The position numbers were made by a program, and so were the translations under genes. A stretch of 64,000 bases of DNA from Hymenobacter gelipurpurascens (GTDB lineage Bacteria > Bacteroidota > Bacteroidia > Cytophagales > Hymenobacteraceae), in contig NZ_FYEW01000001.1 of NCBI RefSeq assembly GCF_900187375.1, forward strand, positions 1,240,001 to 1,304,000. Reading direction: 5' to 3'. Shown in pieces: positions 43,287-52,210 of the stretch; positions within the stretch are counted from its first letter, which is position 1, and the number at the start of each line of letters is the position of its first letter. The notes under the pieces were generated by a model. It did not search any database. It was not told where the DNA came from and was given only the letters and a program-made list of their open reading frames with translations.

Positions 43287-43370
43287 CTAGCGGAAAAACA
43301 GCCACAGCAAAACGAGGGTAGCCAGGAAGCCGAGCAGCGCAATCAGGTCTTTGTGCACCCGGATGCGCAT
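43287..43370 (-). CDS. Putative 27-residue single-helix membrane peptide
   Basis: ATG 43370 opens MRIRVHKDLIALLGFLATLV followed by LLWLFFR and a stop. A basic N-terminus and one hydrophobic helix give a clear N-in topology. It starts 7 bases after the thioredoxin-like gene on the same strand, so it may be cotranscribed. Too short for homology; I cannot exclude chance. Confidence 0.35.
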   Translation of the reverse strand: MRIRVHKDLIALLGFLATLVLLWLFFR

Positions 43371-43377
43371 ACGGCAC

Positions 43378-43719
43378 TTAGAGGCTTGTTTCTTGCGGAC
43401 ACTGCTGCAAGCGCTCCAGCATAGTCTGCACTTCCTGCTCGCTGCGGAGGGTGTCGCACTCCAGCAGGCGGCCCCGGCAATACGCCACAAAAAAGGGAGC
43501 TACCCGTTCATTCATCATCTGTTTGGCCACCGGGTTCTCATCCGAATCCAGCCGCAAAAAGGCCGTATGCTGGAAACGTACATCCACAGAGAACTTCTCG
43601 AAAGGCGGCGCCAGAAGCTCACAAACGTCACAATTGGCCGACGTGAATTTCGCCAACACCCACGGAAAATCGTGAATCAAGGTGCGGAGGCCAGTGTCGT
43701 TGGTGTCGAGTACTTTCAT
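43378..43719 (-). CDS. Thioredoxin-like protein
   Basis: A 113-residue thioredoxin fold: KFTSANCDVCELLAPPFEKF with a CDVC redox pair in the place of CGPC, then a FLRLDSDENPVAKQMMNERVAPFFVAYCRGRLL strand with the cis-Pro in VAPFF. No signal peptide is seen, so it is cytosolic. It may act as a thiol oxidoreductase; the unusual CDVC centre suggests a different potential or partner from thioredoxin 1. A putative small membrane peptide follows. Confidence 0.82.
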   Translation of the reverse strand: MKVLDTNDTGLRTLIHDFPWVLAKFTSANCDVCELLAPPFEKFSVDVRFQHTAFLRLDSDENPVAKQMMNERVAPFFVAYCRGRLLECDTLRSEQEVQTMLERLQQCPQETSL

Positions 43720-43824
43720 GTGAGTGTGCTTTTTGCGCAGTTTAGATAACCAGGCCGCAACCGACTATGCGGCAGTTGTCGGGTTTCGGAGTAGACCACC
43801 GAGCCTACGGACTTCCTGCGCAGA

Positions 43825-43864
43825 CAAAAAATCCGCTCCGGAAGATTCCCTCCCGAAGCGGATT
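43825..43864 (-). terminator. Intrinsic terminator (minus strand)
   Basis: AATCCGCT..CGG and CCCGAAGCGGATT pair imperfectly across AAGATTCCCT; the minus-strand reading ends with ATTTTTTG. It closes the DUF885 gene, 88 bases beyond its stop. Confidence 0.7.
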
Positions 43865-43951
43865 ATAATTATTACGCTACGTGCTGTCGTCACAAGTAGC
43901 TTGCGCCCAAGCTGCTAGAAGCATTCTTCGGCCGGACAGGCCGTCGCGCAA

Positions 43952-45736
43952 CTACTCGCTTTTTTCTGTCATCATCTGACGTATGTATTTCACGGGGGCG
44001 CTGCCGTAGCTCAGGAACTTCTCGTGGAAGGTTTTGAGGTCGAAGGCAGAGGCATCGCGCTTTTTCAGCTCCTCACGCAGATCGTAGATTTCCGTCGAGC
44101 CGGTGAAGTAGCTGCTGAGCTGCACCTGGCTTAGGGTAGCGCGGCGCCACTTGTTGCGGGCCTCGGCTTCCTCCTGAAATCCATCGCGCAGCAGCATAGC
44201 CACCGCGGCCTGCTCCGAGATGTTGTTCACGTGTACCTCGTGGTCGAGGATGGTGTTCAGGGTCACGCGCATGTTCCACTTGTCCCACATCAGCCAGATT
44301 TCGTCGGTGTTGCCGCCGTAACCACTTTCCAGCATCATGCGCTCGGCGTACACGGCCCAGCCCTCAATCATGGCGCCATTCCCAAAGATGGCCTTCACCA
44401 AAGAAGGGCTGCGGTTGGCGTATACCAGTTGCGTGTAGTGGCCCGGAATGGCCTCATGAATGTTCAGAATCTGGAGTGTGTATTGGTTGTACTCGCGCAA
44501 ATAGCTCTCGGCCTGGGCCATAGGCCACCCCGTGAGGGGCTCTACGTTGTAGTAGGTGTCGGCGGTTTTATCGTAGGGGCCGGGGGCCGAGATGCTGGCG
44601 CCCGCGCCGCTGCCCCGCATGTACAGCGGTGTTTCGCGTACTACCAGCGGCTTGGTGGGGTCCTGGGTCAGGAGCTTATGCTCATCCACCCAGCGTACCA
44701 GCGTGGGCATCTGGTCTTTCACGGCCTGCACAAAGCCGGCCGGGGTGGCGTGCTTCTCCGAGAGCTTCGTAATTACTTGCTTGATGAGCTGCACCGAGTC
44801 GGTGGGCTGGGGCTGGCCGGGGAAGTACTTGGGCCACAGGCGCGCTGCGCGCTTGCCCATGTCGTGCAGCAGCTCCTGACGGTGCTGCTGGGCCTTTTTA
44901 TACACCTCATCTGCGGAGTAGCTCGACTGGATATCCAGCGCGAATTTCCGGTCGAAGAGCGGCTTGCTGAGGCGGAACGAGCGGAACTTGCCGGCCGGCA
45001 GCACCTCCTGCTGCAGGAAACGCACATACTCATCCATCACGAGGCGAGTGGTAGCAATGCGGTCAGTGATGTCTTTTTTCTCGGCGGCCGAGAGGCCCGA
45101 CCGGGCAATGGAATCCTGGAGGGCTTTCCCGAACACATCTAGGCCACCCTGGGTCTGCTGAATGGCCAGGTTGGTATGCTCGCGGGTAGGCTGCTTGATG
45201 TTGGTTTTGGCGGCCTCGTAGTAATCGGCGGCGCGGCTGATTTTGAGGCTAATGGAGCGCAGGCGCCGGTCCAGGGGTTGGTAGCGGCCATTAAGAATTT
45301 CGGCCACCGAGCCGCCTAGGTTGTAGTTGGCGGGGTTCCACTGCCAGTCGCGCAGGGTATCGGCATAGAAGCGCGCCGACTCCAGGTAGTTCTGCAGCAG
45401 GCGGTAGTCGGTCTGGTTGTTTACCGAGAGGTCTTCCACCTTGAATATTGCCATCTCTTTGGCGCGGCGCTTGAGGGCAGCGGCTTCGGTCTGGCGGCGG
45501 CCGGCGTTGGGCACTACCAGCAGGGAGTCGTAGCGGTGGTAGCCCTGGCCGCTGGCCCACTCGGGGTTATAGTACCACAACGAGTCGATGAAGCGCTGCT
45601 TGTAGCGGTCGAAGTCGGCATCAACGGTTTCGGAAGTGCCGGAAGTGGGTTTGGTATCGGAGGAACAGGCACCGAGCGCCGCTAGGCCACTTAGGGCCGC
45701 CGCCAGCACCGGCCGGAAGAAGTAGTTTTTGTGCAT
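43952..45736 (-). CDS. DUF885 metallopeptidase-like lipoprotein
   Basis: A 594-residue lipoprotein with signal peptide and lipobox LGAC (Cys 24). The mature part is a helical DUF885 domain. A metal-binding HEAIPGH motif (H-E-x-x-P-G-H), in IHEAIPGHYTQLVYANR, and a later EGWAVYAERMMLE Glu are those of the family, related to M3-type helical metallopeptidases or carboxypeptidases. It probably hydrolyses peptides in the periplasm, though activity is not proven for most members. The long outer part also carries ERPTREHTNLAIQQTQGGLDVFGKAL-like helices. Single gene, divergent from the lactonase gene. Confidence 0.88.
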   Translation of the reverse strand: MHKNYFFRPVLAAALSGLAALGACSSDTKPTSGTSETVDADFDRYKQRFIDSLWYYNPEWASGQGYHRYDSLLVVPNAGRRQTEAAALKRRAKEMAIFKVEDLSVNNQTDYRLLQNYLESARFYADTLRDWQWNPANYNLGGSVAEILNGRYQPLDRRLRSISLKISRAADYYEAAKTNIKQPTREHTNLAIQQTQGGLDVFGKALQDSIARSGLSAAEKKDITDRIATTRLVMDEYVRFLQQEVLPAGKFRSFRLSKPLFDRKFALDIQSSYSADEVYKKAQQHRQELLHDMGKRAARLWPKYFPGQPQPTDSVQLIKQVITKLSEKHATPAGFVQAVKDQMPTLVRWVDEHKLLTQDPTKPLVVRETPLYMRGSGAGASISAPGPYDKTADTYYNVEPLTGWPMAQAESYLREYNQYTLQILNIHEAIPGHYTQLVYANRSPSLVKAIFGNGAMIEGWAVYAERMMLESGYGGNTDEIWLMWDKWNMRVTLNTILDHEVHVNNISEQAAVAMLLRDGFQEEAEARNKWRRATLSQVQLSSYFTGSTEIYDLREELKKRDASAFDLKTFHEKFLSYGSAPVKYIRQMMTEKSE

Positions 45737-46050
45737 CTAATGCGAAGTGAGAACGAGGGAAATGCCAAGATAGCGGACAAGGACTCCGTTTGGTGCTGCG
45801 GGTTGCGGCAGCGGCATTCTGTTCCACGCCTTCTAAGCGTTCTAGTTAAAGTATCAATAGCTGTTCATCATATCAGCGGAGCGGCAGGTGCTGGTTGCCA
45901 AAGTATCCTCTGCCCATTTCAAAACGTTAAGCCTATAAACAGCAGCCAGATTCACTGGTCCTCACGCCCAAAAAACCACCTTGCTCACGACCTAGGCCAC
46001 TTGTGTGCTGCCGCTTGGTATCTTGCCCCTTCCTATTTACACCTATCCAC
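45737..46050. other. Gene-free divergent spacer
   Basis: About 314 bases between the divergent DUF885 and lactonase genes; it must hold both promoters. I see no repeat, hairpin or known motif beyond ordinary mixed composition. Confidence 0.4.
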
Positions 46051-47250
46051 ATGCGTCATCCCTCTTCCCTGAATCGTCGCCGTTTTCTGCTCTCGCTGGG
46101 TGCGGGTCTTGCCGGCGGGGCCGTGCTGGCCGCCTGTGCCCGCGCGGGCCTAGGCTCATCGGAGGCGGCCTCCTGCCTGGTGTATGTGGGCTCCTACGGC
46201 CCTGCCGATCAGGAAAACATTGTCCTGTACCGCCTCACGCCTGCCACGGGTGCCCTCACGCGGGTGATTGGGGCGAAAGGTGGCGCCAGTCCGTCGTTCC
46301 TGACCGCGGATGGCCGCCACCGCTTCCTCTACGCCGTAAATGAGGTAGATAACTACCAGGGCACCCCCAACGGCGGCGTCAGCGCATTCGCCATTGATTC
46401 CACCACCGGAGGCCTCACGCTGCTCAACCAGCAGGCTTCGGGGGGCACCATCCCGTGCTACATCAGCCTCGATGCGGCGGGCCGACATGCCTTGGTGGCC
46501 AACTACGGCTCCGGCTCCGTGGCGGCCCTGCCCATAGGTCCCGGCGGCCAGCTGCAGGCGGCCACTTCCATTGATCAGCACCAGGGCCACGGCCCACATA
46601 AGAACCAGGCAAACGCCCGTGCCCACTGCCTGCTGCCCGCCCCAGGTGGCCGGCATTTCTTCGCCGTTGATTTGGGCAACGACACCGTGTACGGCTACAC
46701 TCTGGAGGCCGCCACGGGCAAGCTCCTAGGCCACCCTGAGCCGGCCTTCAAGGCCAAACCAGGCGCGGGGCCGCGCATACTCACCTTCCACCCCAGCAAG
46801 CCCTTGGCCTACCTCATCAACGAGCTCGACTCCACGATGACAGCCCTAGCCTACGACGCCCGCCAGGGCACCCTCACCGAAATCCAGACGGTGCCCACGC
46901 TGCCACCATCTTTCACGGAGTGGAACGCCTGCGCCGACGTGCATGTGTCGCCGAACGGCCGGTTCCTGTACGGCTCCAACCGCGGCCACAACAGTCTCGT
47001 GGTCTTTGCCATTGATGAGAAAAGCGGCCGCCTCACGCTGCTGGAGCACGTGATGCTGCCCGGCAAAACGCCCCGCAGCTTCGCCTTCGAGCCCTCGGGC
47101 CGCGTGGTGCTGGTGGCGCATCAGCAGTCCAATACCATCGTCACGTACTTCGCCGATGCCAACACGGGCCGCCTTACCCCCACCGGCATCAGCGTAGAGC
47201 TACCTGCGCCCGTGTGCCTGCAAGTCTACCCCGACTTCCTGCGGGGGTAG
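46051..47250 (+). CDS. Lactonase-family beta-propeller (6-phosphogluconolactonase-like), Tat-exported
   Basis: A 399-residue protein from ATG 46051. The N-terminus is a twin-arginine signal: SLNRRRFLLSLGAGLAGGAV, followed by LAACARAG, whose Cys may be lipidated. The rest is a seven-bladed propeller with repeats such as VYVGSYGPADQENIVLYRL, LYAVNEVDNYQGTPNGGVSAFAID, LVANYGSGSVAALPIG and GRFLYGSNRGHNSLVVFAID, the YbhE family. Proteins of this family hydrolyse lactones or bind sugars; export makes a pentose-phosphate role unlikely. Start in frame at 46003 would place a poor N-terminus ahead of the Tat motif. Confidence 0.9.
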   Translation: MRHPSSLNRRRFLLSLGAGLAGGAVLAACARAGLGSSEAASCLVYVGSYGPADQENIVLYRLTPATGALTRVIGAKGGASPSFLTADGRHRFLYAVNEVDNYQGTPNGGVSAFAIDSTTGGLTLLNQQASGGTIPCYISLDAAGRHALVANYGSGSVAALPIGPGGQLQAATSIDQHQGHGPHKNQANARAHCLLPAPGGRHFFAVDLGNDTVYGYTLEAATGKLLGHPEPAFKAKPGAGPRILTFHPSKPLAYLINELDSTMTALAYDARQGTLTEIQTVPTLPPSFTEWNACADVHVSPNGRFLYGSNRGHNSLVVFAIDEKSGRLTLLEHVMLPGKTPRSFAFEPSGRVVLVAHQQSNTIVTYFADANTGRLTPTGISVELPAPVCLQVYPDFLRG

Positions 47251-47293
47251 CCCCTCGCCAGCTAGTGCAGTCTAGCCAAGCCGTTAGCCCCAC

Positions 47294-47636
47294 GCCAGGA
47301 GAAGAAGCTAGTCTAGTTCCCCTCTATGGAGAGAGGTTAAGGATGGTTGATGAGGCCTAGAACGACCAAACCAGAACGTCATCCTGAGCTTGCCGAAGGA
47401 TCTCGCGTGCTGACGTTGCAATGCTAATTCAACGAATCGGTAGGGATGCTTCGACTCCGCTCAGCCTAATGGTTACTGTGGCAACGTCAGCACGCGAGAT
47501 CCTTCGGCAAGCTCAGGATGACGTTCTAGGTAGACCGTCATTATGTGGTCGTACTACAGTATCGTTCTAGGCCAGTCAACCACCCCTAACCCCTCCTCAG
47601 CTGAGGAGGGGAACTAGATTAGCTTCTTCTCCTGGC
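47294..47636. repeat. Nested inverted repeat, 343 bases, with perfect 46-base inner arms
   Basis: Outer arms: GCCAGGAGAAGAAGCTA (from 47294) against TAGCTTCTTCTCCTGGC (ending 47636), then TCTAGTTCCCCTC against GAGGGGAACTAGA, GGTTGA against TCAACC and CCTAGAACGA against TCGTTCTAGG. Inner arms, 47374-47419 and 47481-47526, are perfect complements 46 bases long, containing CCTGAGCTTGCCGAAGGATC and ACGTTGC. The 61-base loop holds GATGCTTCGACTCCGCTCAGC, related to other repeats here. No open frame; between a + and a + gene. Confidence 0.9.
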
Positions 47637-47722
47637 TTGGGACTTGGATGAAACACCTCGCACTTTTCCGGATTGGTCTGTCGTTTGCGTAGCAGCTCCA
47701 TACGCTTCCTCTTCCCTACTCT

Positions 47723-48220
47723 ATGAAACTGCTCGGTACGCTGCTGTTGCTGCTAGGCCTCTCCACCTCCCTTTGGGCCCAGCAATCGGGCTCCGTGCGC
47801 CGCCTCGATGAAAGCAACGGGTTCCGGGGCCTGCCGTTTGGGGCGCCCCTCACCGAGGGGCTGCACCTGAAGCTCATCCAGGACAGCGGCGACGAGAAAA
47901 TATATGAGCGCACCGACGAGGATCTGCGGTTGGGTTCGTTCTCGGCCACCCGCATTCACTACAAGTTTTTCCAGGGCCAGTTTGCCGCCGTCACCATCAT
48001 CGTGAAAGGCGCCGACCAGGCCCAGCGGGTGCTGCCCGCCTTCCAGAGCATCTATGGCCCGGGTCGCATGGAAGGCTTCAGCTGCAAGTGGCAGGGTGAG
48101 CAGGTGGGCCTCTCCTTCGCCTCCTGGAGTGCTGACAACGCCATCTTGGCCATGTCCAGCCTCCCCCTGACTGTGAAGATGAAGCAGGCGAAGTCAGCCG
48201 GCAAGGGGCCGAGGAAGTAA
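47723..48220 (+). CDS. Secreted protein of unknown function
   Basis: A 165-residue protein with a clear signal peptide (MKLLGTLLLLLGLSTSLWAQ, cleavage after WAQ). The mature part begins QSGSVRRLDESNGFRGLPFGAPL; the RGLPFGAPL phrase and a strand HYKFFQGQFAAVTIIVKG, GPGRMEGFSCKWQGEQVGLSFASWS give a small alpha/beta protein with one Cys. I do not recognise the family. Single gene flanked by repeat elements on both sides. Confidence 0.75.
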   Translation: MKLLGTLLLLLGLSTSLWAQQSGSVRRLDESNGFRGLPFGAPLTEGLHLKLIQDSGDEKIYERTDEDLRLGSFSATRIHYKFFQGQFAAVTIIVKGADQAQRVLPAFQSIYGPGRMEGFSCKWQGEQVGLSFASWSADNAILAMSSLPLTVKMKQAKSAGKGPRK

Positions 48221-48243
48221 GGAACTGTGAACTGTCTATTCGA

Positions 48244-48297
48244 CCATACACAGCCCGTCATGCTTCGACTGCGCTCAGCATGACGGGCTGTGTATGG
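48244..48297. repeat. Perfect short inverted repeat (REP-like)
   Basis: Arms of 21 bases (48244-48264 and 48277-48297) are exact complements: CCATACACAGCCCGTCATGC T and its partner. The 12-base loop is TCGACTGCGCTC. It lies between the two converging genes and could act as a terminator on both strands, though no T-run is present. Confidence 0.85.
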
Positions 48298-48347
48298 TTC
48301 TAGGCCAGTTCAATTACCTCTACCCTATTCGCTCGTCTCTCACTATT

Positions 48348-51300
48348 TCACCAGTTCACTTCCAACAGCTTCTCCAGCGTTAGGCCGCGGCGCTGGAACT
48401 CGGCGCCCAGGCGGAGCATGCCCAGCAGCGGGCCGGTCAGGCGGGTGAGGGCGGCGTGGGCGGTGGCATCGTGCACCATCGGGATTTCCAGCTCCGCCAA
48501 TACATCGGCGTAGAACTGCTTGGCGGCGCGGGCATCGAGCACCACGAAGGCGCCCCGGTCCTTTTCGCGGCGGACGAGGCGGCCGAAGCCCTGCCGCAAC
48601 TTCAGGCGGGCGGCAGGGCGGTAGAACTGCTGCCAGAACACCTGCTCCGACTCGTAACGCTTTCGGTGGCTAATGAGCGGGTCGCCAAGCGAAGGCATAG
48701 GCAAGCGCCACACCACTACCTGCGAAAGCGTAGGCCCGGCGAAATCCACGCCAGTCCACATGCGGTCTACGCCCAGCAGCACGGACTGCGCCACGCGCCG
48801 GAACCGCCTTATTTCCCATTGGCTGGCTCCTCGCTGACAAATCAACTCAATATCCTGCTCAGCCAGCGGCGCGGCCAACCACTCGGCAGCAAAGCGCATA
48901 TCCTCGGTGCTGGTGAACAGCACCAGCGTGCGGCCTTCCAGGCCTATCAGTAAGGGAAGTAACGCCCGCAGCTGGGCCACACGCCACGCCGTAATGGCAT
49001 CGGGTAACAGGCCCGCCCGGAACTCCGGCAAGTAGGCCGGAATGCTGGCCAGCACCGGCTCCCGCTCGGGGTCAACGAAATCAAACACGGACGCAATGCG
49101 CTCCTGCGCCGCAAAGGGTACGCGTTGGTCGAGCTGACGCTGGAAGTAGTCGAGCTTGTCTTCTACATAGAGCGTAGCGGAGGTAAACAGCACCGTATGG
49201 AACAGATCGAACAGCGGTGTGGCTGCTTCGGAGGGCAGGCGTTGGGCGGGGCGGTTGCCGGCTACTTCTTCCAGAATTTCTTCCACGGCCAGCTCGCCCG
49301 AGGAAAGACGAAGTGGGGCATCGGGTTCGGTGGCGCAGAGGTAGGGCCACAGCTCGTAGGGCTTACGCACGAGGGCCCAGCCCAGCTCATCGTCATCGCG
49401 CAGGCGTTCGAGCACGGGCACTGAGGCTTTGCTCGGAAACTCTTCGAGCAAGCGCATAAGCACTTCGGTCTGGCCGTTGGCCAGTTCTGTGAGGCGCACG
49501 AGGCGCTGCCGGAGCCGTTCGTCGTAGTCGGGCGCGGGGGCGTCTGCGTCCTCGGCGTCGCTGGGGTCGAGGGGTGTGCCCAGGTTCAGGGCCACGCCTA
49601 GCTGGCTGGCTACCAGCGCCAGGCGCTTTGCTACTACCGGCATAGGCCTAGTGAGCGGTTTCAGCGTGAGGCGCAGTTCATCGGCATAGGCGCGAGAGAA
49701 AGGCCGCTGACCCTGGGGGCGCACCCACACGTTGTCCTGCCAGTGGGTTTCGCCCAGCGGAAAGGGCAACACCGGAACGGAGCGGCCCTGCGGCAAAAAA
49801 TGACGGCCTACCTGGCCTAGCTCCTCGCGGGCCATTACCAGTGGCTCGCGCACCTCGTGCAGCGCCTGCCGCACGGTGCGCACGGCCCTGCGGCGGCGAA
49901 ACGGCTCGGCCACGGCTAGTGCGGCGGCGCCGGCTTCATTGGCCGAGGTCAGGGCATCGGCGGCGGCGGGCGTGTCGCGCATGGCTTCGGCTACCTGGCC
50001 TAGCAGATCGGCATGGGCTACTAACTCGTGCAGGCGGGCTTCGTCCCAGGCCTCGTATGCCGCTTGCTCCACGTCATTGAAGCCAGGGCGCTCATCGGCG
50101 GGTACTTTGCTCCAGAGCAGCATCTCTTCCTCGCCCAGGCGGCTATCCAGCTCCCGCAGCAGGCCCTGCGCCTCCCGGCGGGAAGTTCTTTCGCGCGGAC
50201 TTTCCTCCGTGCCAGGGCGGGCCGTGGAGGATGGGCCACCCAGCAGGGGCTCAATCAGCTCATCTACCAGCTCCCGGGCACTGAACCGGCGGGCCAGGGC
50301 CGAGCGGAAATTGTCGGGGAAACGGTCGGCCTCATCCACAATGCACACTTTGGCGCGCTCCAGCAACTGCGGCGGCAATAAGGCCAGTTTATGATGATTG
50401 ACAATGATTAAGTGCGCCTGCTCGGCCCGCTGCCGATGGGCCGGATACACGCACACGCTGCGGTCGGGCAGTTTGCCGTGGCGGCAGGCGCGGTCTGCCG
50501 TTACGGCGCGCAGTAGCCCGAATAGTGCGCCCCCGAGCCGGTCGGCTACCTGAGGTGCAATATTCTCAACCTCGCCTTGCGTATCGCGCAGCCGCAGAGC
50601 CAGATAGAACCACGCCAGCCGCGCAGCCCAGTCGTGGCCCCGCTCGAAGCTATTTTCAAATGCGCGGCCCAGCGCCTCGGCGCACAAGTAGCAGTTTTTA
50701 CCCTTCAGCAAGGCCGTGCGGATGGCCGCGTAGCGGGGCACACGCTTGCCATCGGGTTGGCGGAGAAGGGCCGGCAGTTCGCCGTGCTGCATCTGCTCCT
50801 GCAGATTTTTGGTGGAGGTGGCCACTATCACGGCCGCGCCGGGTGCCAGCCGCAGATACTCCAGCGCCGGAATCAGATAGCCGAATGTTTTGCCCGTACC
50901 GGTGCCAGCTTCCAGGGCATAAGAACCCCGTTCGCCGGCCATTGCGCGGGCTACAAACCGGGCGTAGCGCAACTGCGGCTCCCTGATCTTCAGCTCCTCT
51001 GCTCCTACTTTCTTGCGCAGCTCAGCAAAGGCCTCATCCACTTGCTTTTCGCTGATGGAGTGGCCTAGGGGAAGGCCCGGCGTGGCGGCATCGTCGGACT
51101 GGTCGCGCCAGCGGGCCAGCCACTCCAGCAACAGCTGTTGGGCCTGCTGGGGCTGCGGGCGCTCGGGGTGCGCAGGCGGCTTGGGCAGGCGGCGCTTCTG
51201 GGCTTCCCGGGTAGTTTCAACTACCTCAGTGGGAGCGGTATCGTCGCAGCAGTCGGGCATTTGGGCGAGGGCACGCAGGAGCCGGAAGCCGCGCAGAGCG

Positions 51301-51959
51301 CGCGGTGAGCCGGTGGCTTCGCGCACAATGGTGTGCAGAAGCGCATAGGCCGGCAGCCACTGTCCGGAGCCAGCTCCTTGGGGCCGCAGCAGGCTTTCCA
51401 GCACCCAGCGCACCGAGCGGCGCATGGCGTGCAGCACAAACGGCAGCTGAGGCTTGCTCTTCTCGTAGCCCAACTGCTCGGCCCACACTTTGTCAGAAAG
51501 CAGACGTTCTTTCAGGTCGTCGGCATCGTCGAGCACTTCTTTGGGCAGGAAGAAAGCCAGCAGTTCGTCAAGGGAAACGCTGGCGGGCGGGCGCTTCATA
51601 CCGGCCAGCACCACCTGCTCCAGCCAGTCGCGCTCCGGGGAGGGCTGGCCGGCGCGGTCCAGGAGCAGCACGGCATCCAGCTGGGCAAACGCCGCCTGAA
51701 TTTCCTCGCGGGCGTCTTCCCACGTCGGCGCTTCGGCGGCCATCTGGTTGCTGATGCGGCTGGCCTGGAACACGGCGGCAGAATGGTCGCGGCCGGGGTT
51801 GAGCACCCACTCGCGCACCTGCGCATCGGGCGTGAGCGGCAAAAGGCCTACGTGTAGCAGGCCGTGGTTGGTGCCGGCATGCAGCGGCCCGGTGGCATAC
51901 ACATGCACCACCGCAGCCCGCACTACCAGCTTTTTCTCCGCATCAAATAAGCTTTCCAT
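48348..51959 (-). CDS. DinG/XPD-family helicase with degenerate N-terminal exonuclease-like domain
   Basis: A 1203-residue protein. Residues 1-115 have the strand order of DnaQ-type exonucleases, but the acidic residues of motif I (expected DxE) are replaced by HVY in VVRAAVVHVYATG, and the later catalytic positions are also missing. The helicase part starts near 330: Walker A AGTGTGKTF (351-359), possible Fe-S ligands C423, C426, C492, C503, Walker B VDEADR (541-546); motifs LVLFTSTEDMRFAAEWL and VVWRLPMPSLGDP, then RQGFGRLVRREKDRG in the second RecA lobe. It would unwind DNA 5' to 3' in repair; about 300 residues longer than E. coli DinG. Confidence 0.88.
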   Translation of the reverse strand: MESLFDAEKKLVVRAAVVHVYATGPLHAGTNHGLLHVGLLPLTPDAQVREWVLNPGRDHSAAVFQASRISNQMAAEAPTWEDAREEIQAAFAQLDAVLLLDRAGQPSPERDWLEQVVLAGMKRPPASVSLDELLAFFLPKEVLDDADDLKERLLSDKVWAEQLGYEKSKPQLPFVLHAMRRSVRWVLESLLRPQGAGSGQWLPAYALLHTIVREATGSPRALRGFRLLRALAQMPDCCDDTAPTEVVETTREAQKRRLPKPPAHPERPQPQQAQQLLLEWLARWRDQSDDAATPGLPLGHSISEKQVDEAFAELRKKVGAEELKIREPQLRYARFVARAMAGERGSYALEAGTGTGKTFGYLIPALEYLRLAPGAAVIVATSTKNLQEQMQHGELPALLRQPDGKRVPRYAAIRTALLKGKNCYLCAEALGRAFENSFERGHDWAARLAWFYLALRLRDTQGEVENIAPQVADRLGGALFGLLRAVTADRACRHGKLPDRSVCVYPAHRQRAEQAHLIIVNHHKLALLPPQLLERAKVCIVDEADRFPDNFRSALARRFSARELVDELIEPLLGGPSSTARPGTEESPRERTSRREAQGLLRELDSRLGEEEMLLWSKVPADERPGFNDVEQAAYEAWDEARLHELVAHADLLGQVAEAMRDTPAAADALTSANEAGAAALAVAEPFRRRRAVRTVRQALHEVREPLVMAREELGQVGRHFLPQGRSVPVLPFPLGETHWQDNVWVRPQGQRPFSRAYADELRLTLKPLTRPMPVVAKRLALVASQLGVALNLGTPLDPSDAEDADAPAPDYDERLRQRLVRLTELANGQTEVLMRLLEEFPSKASVPVLERLRDDDELGWALVRKPYELWPYLCATEPDAPLRLSSGELAVEEILEEVAGNRPAQRLPSEAATPLFDLFHTVLFTSATLYVEDKLDYFQRQLDQRVPFAAQERIASVFDFVDPEREPVLASIPAYLPEFRAGLLPDAITAWRVAQLRALLPLLIGLEGRTLVLFTSTEDMRFAAEWLAAPLAEQDIELICQRGASQWEIRRFRRVAQSVLLGVDRMWTGVDFAGPTLSQVVVWRLPMPSLGDPLISHRKRYESEQVFWQQFYRPAARLKLRQGFGRLVRREKDRGAFVVLDARAAKQFYADVLAELEIPMVHDATAHAALTRLTGPLLGMLRLGAEFQRRGLTLEKLLEVNW

Positions 51960-52064
51960 TCTTCCCTGGCCTACCGGATTCTGCCACTGGGGCAGACTAA
52001 TCCGGTAGTAAAAGTACGCCGCCGCGGGCGGATACTAGGCATAGATAAGACAAGCGTAGGCCTA

Positions 52065-52137
52065 TCATTCCGACGAAGGAGAAATCTGGGTTTACCAGCT
52101 AACACCTTGCCCCAGATTCCGCCTTCGTCGGAATGAC
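52065..52137. repeat. Inverted repeat with word CATTCCGACGAAGG (REP-like)
   Basis: TCATTCCGACGAAGGAGAAA followed by TCTGGG on the left is matched by CCCAGATTCCGCCTTCGTCGGAATGA on the right, around an approx. 20-base loop. It stands between the helicase (minus) and nuclease (plus) genes. Same word as in 63168-63246. Confidence 0.8.
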
Positions 52138-52210
52138 AGCGCGGCGGCCTGATTTTCCGGCGTTCCTGCGGCGCTTCTACTACATTCGCCAGATAATAGA
52201 TATTTCGATT

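Noticed and set aside
44231..45142. Long open frame (303 codons) on the + strand
   Set aside because: It is fully antisense to the DUF885 gene and has His/Val/Gly-rich composition typical of the reverse frame of a high-GC gene.
47294..47636. CRISPR or tRNA-like structure
   Set aside because: Only two arms and a loop; no spaced direct repeats and no cloverleaf.
50000..50400. Second helicase-associated gene inside 48348-51959
   Set aside because: All motifs lie in one continuous frame; other frames here are shadows.
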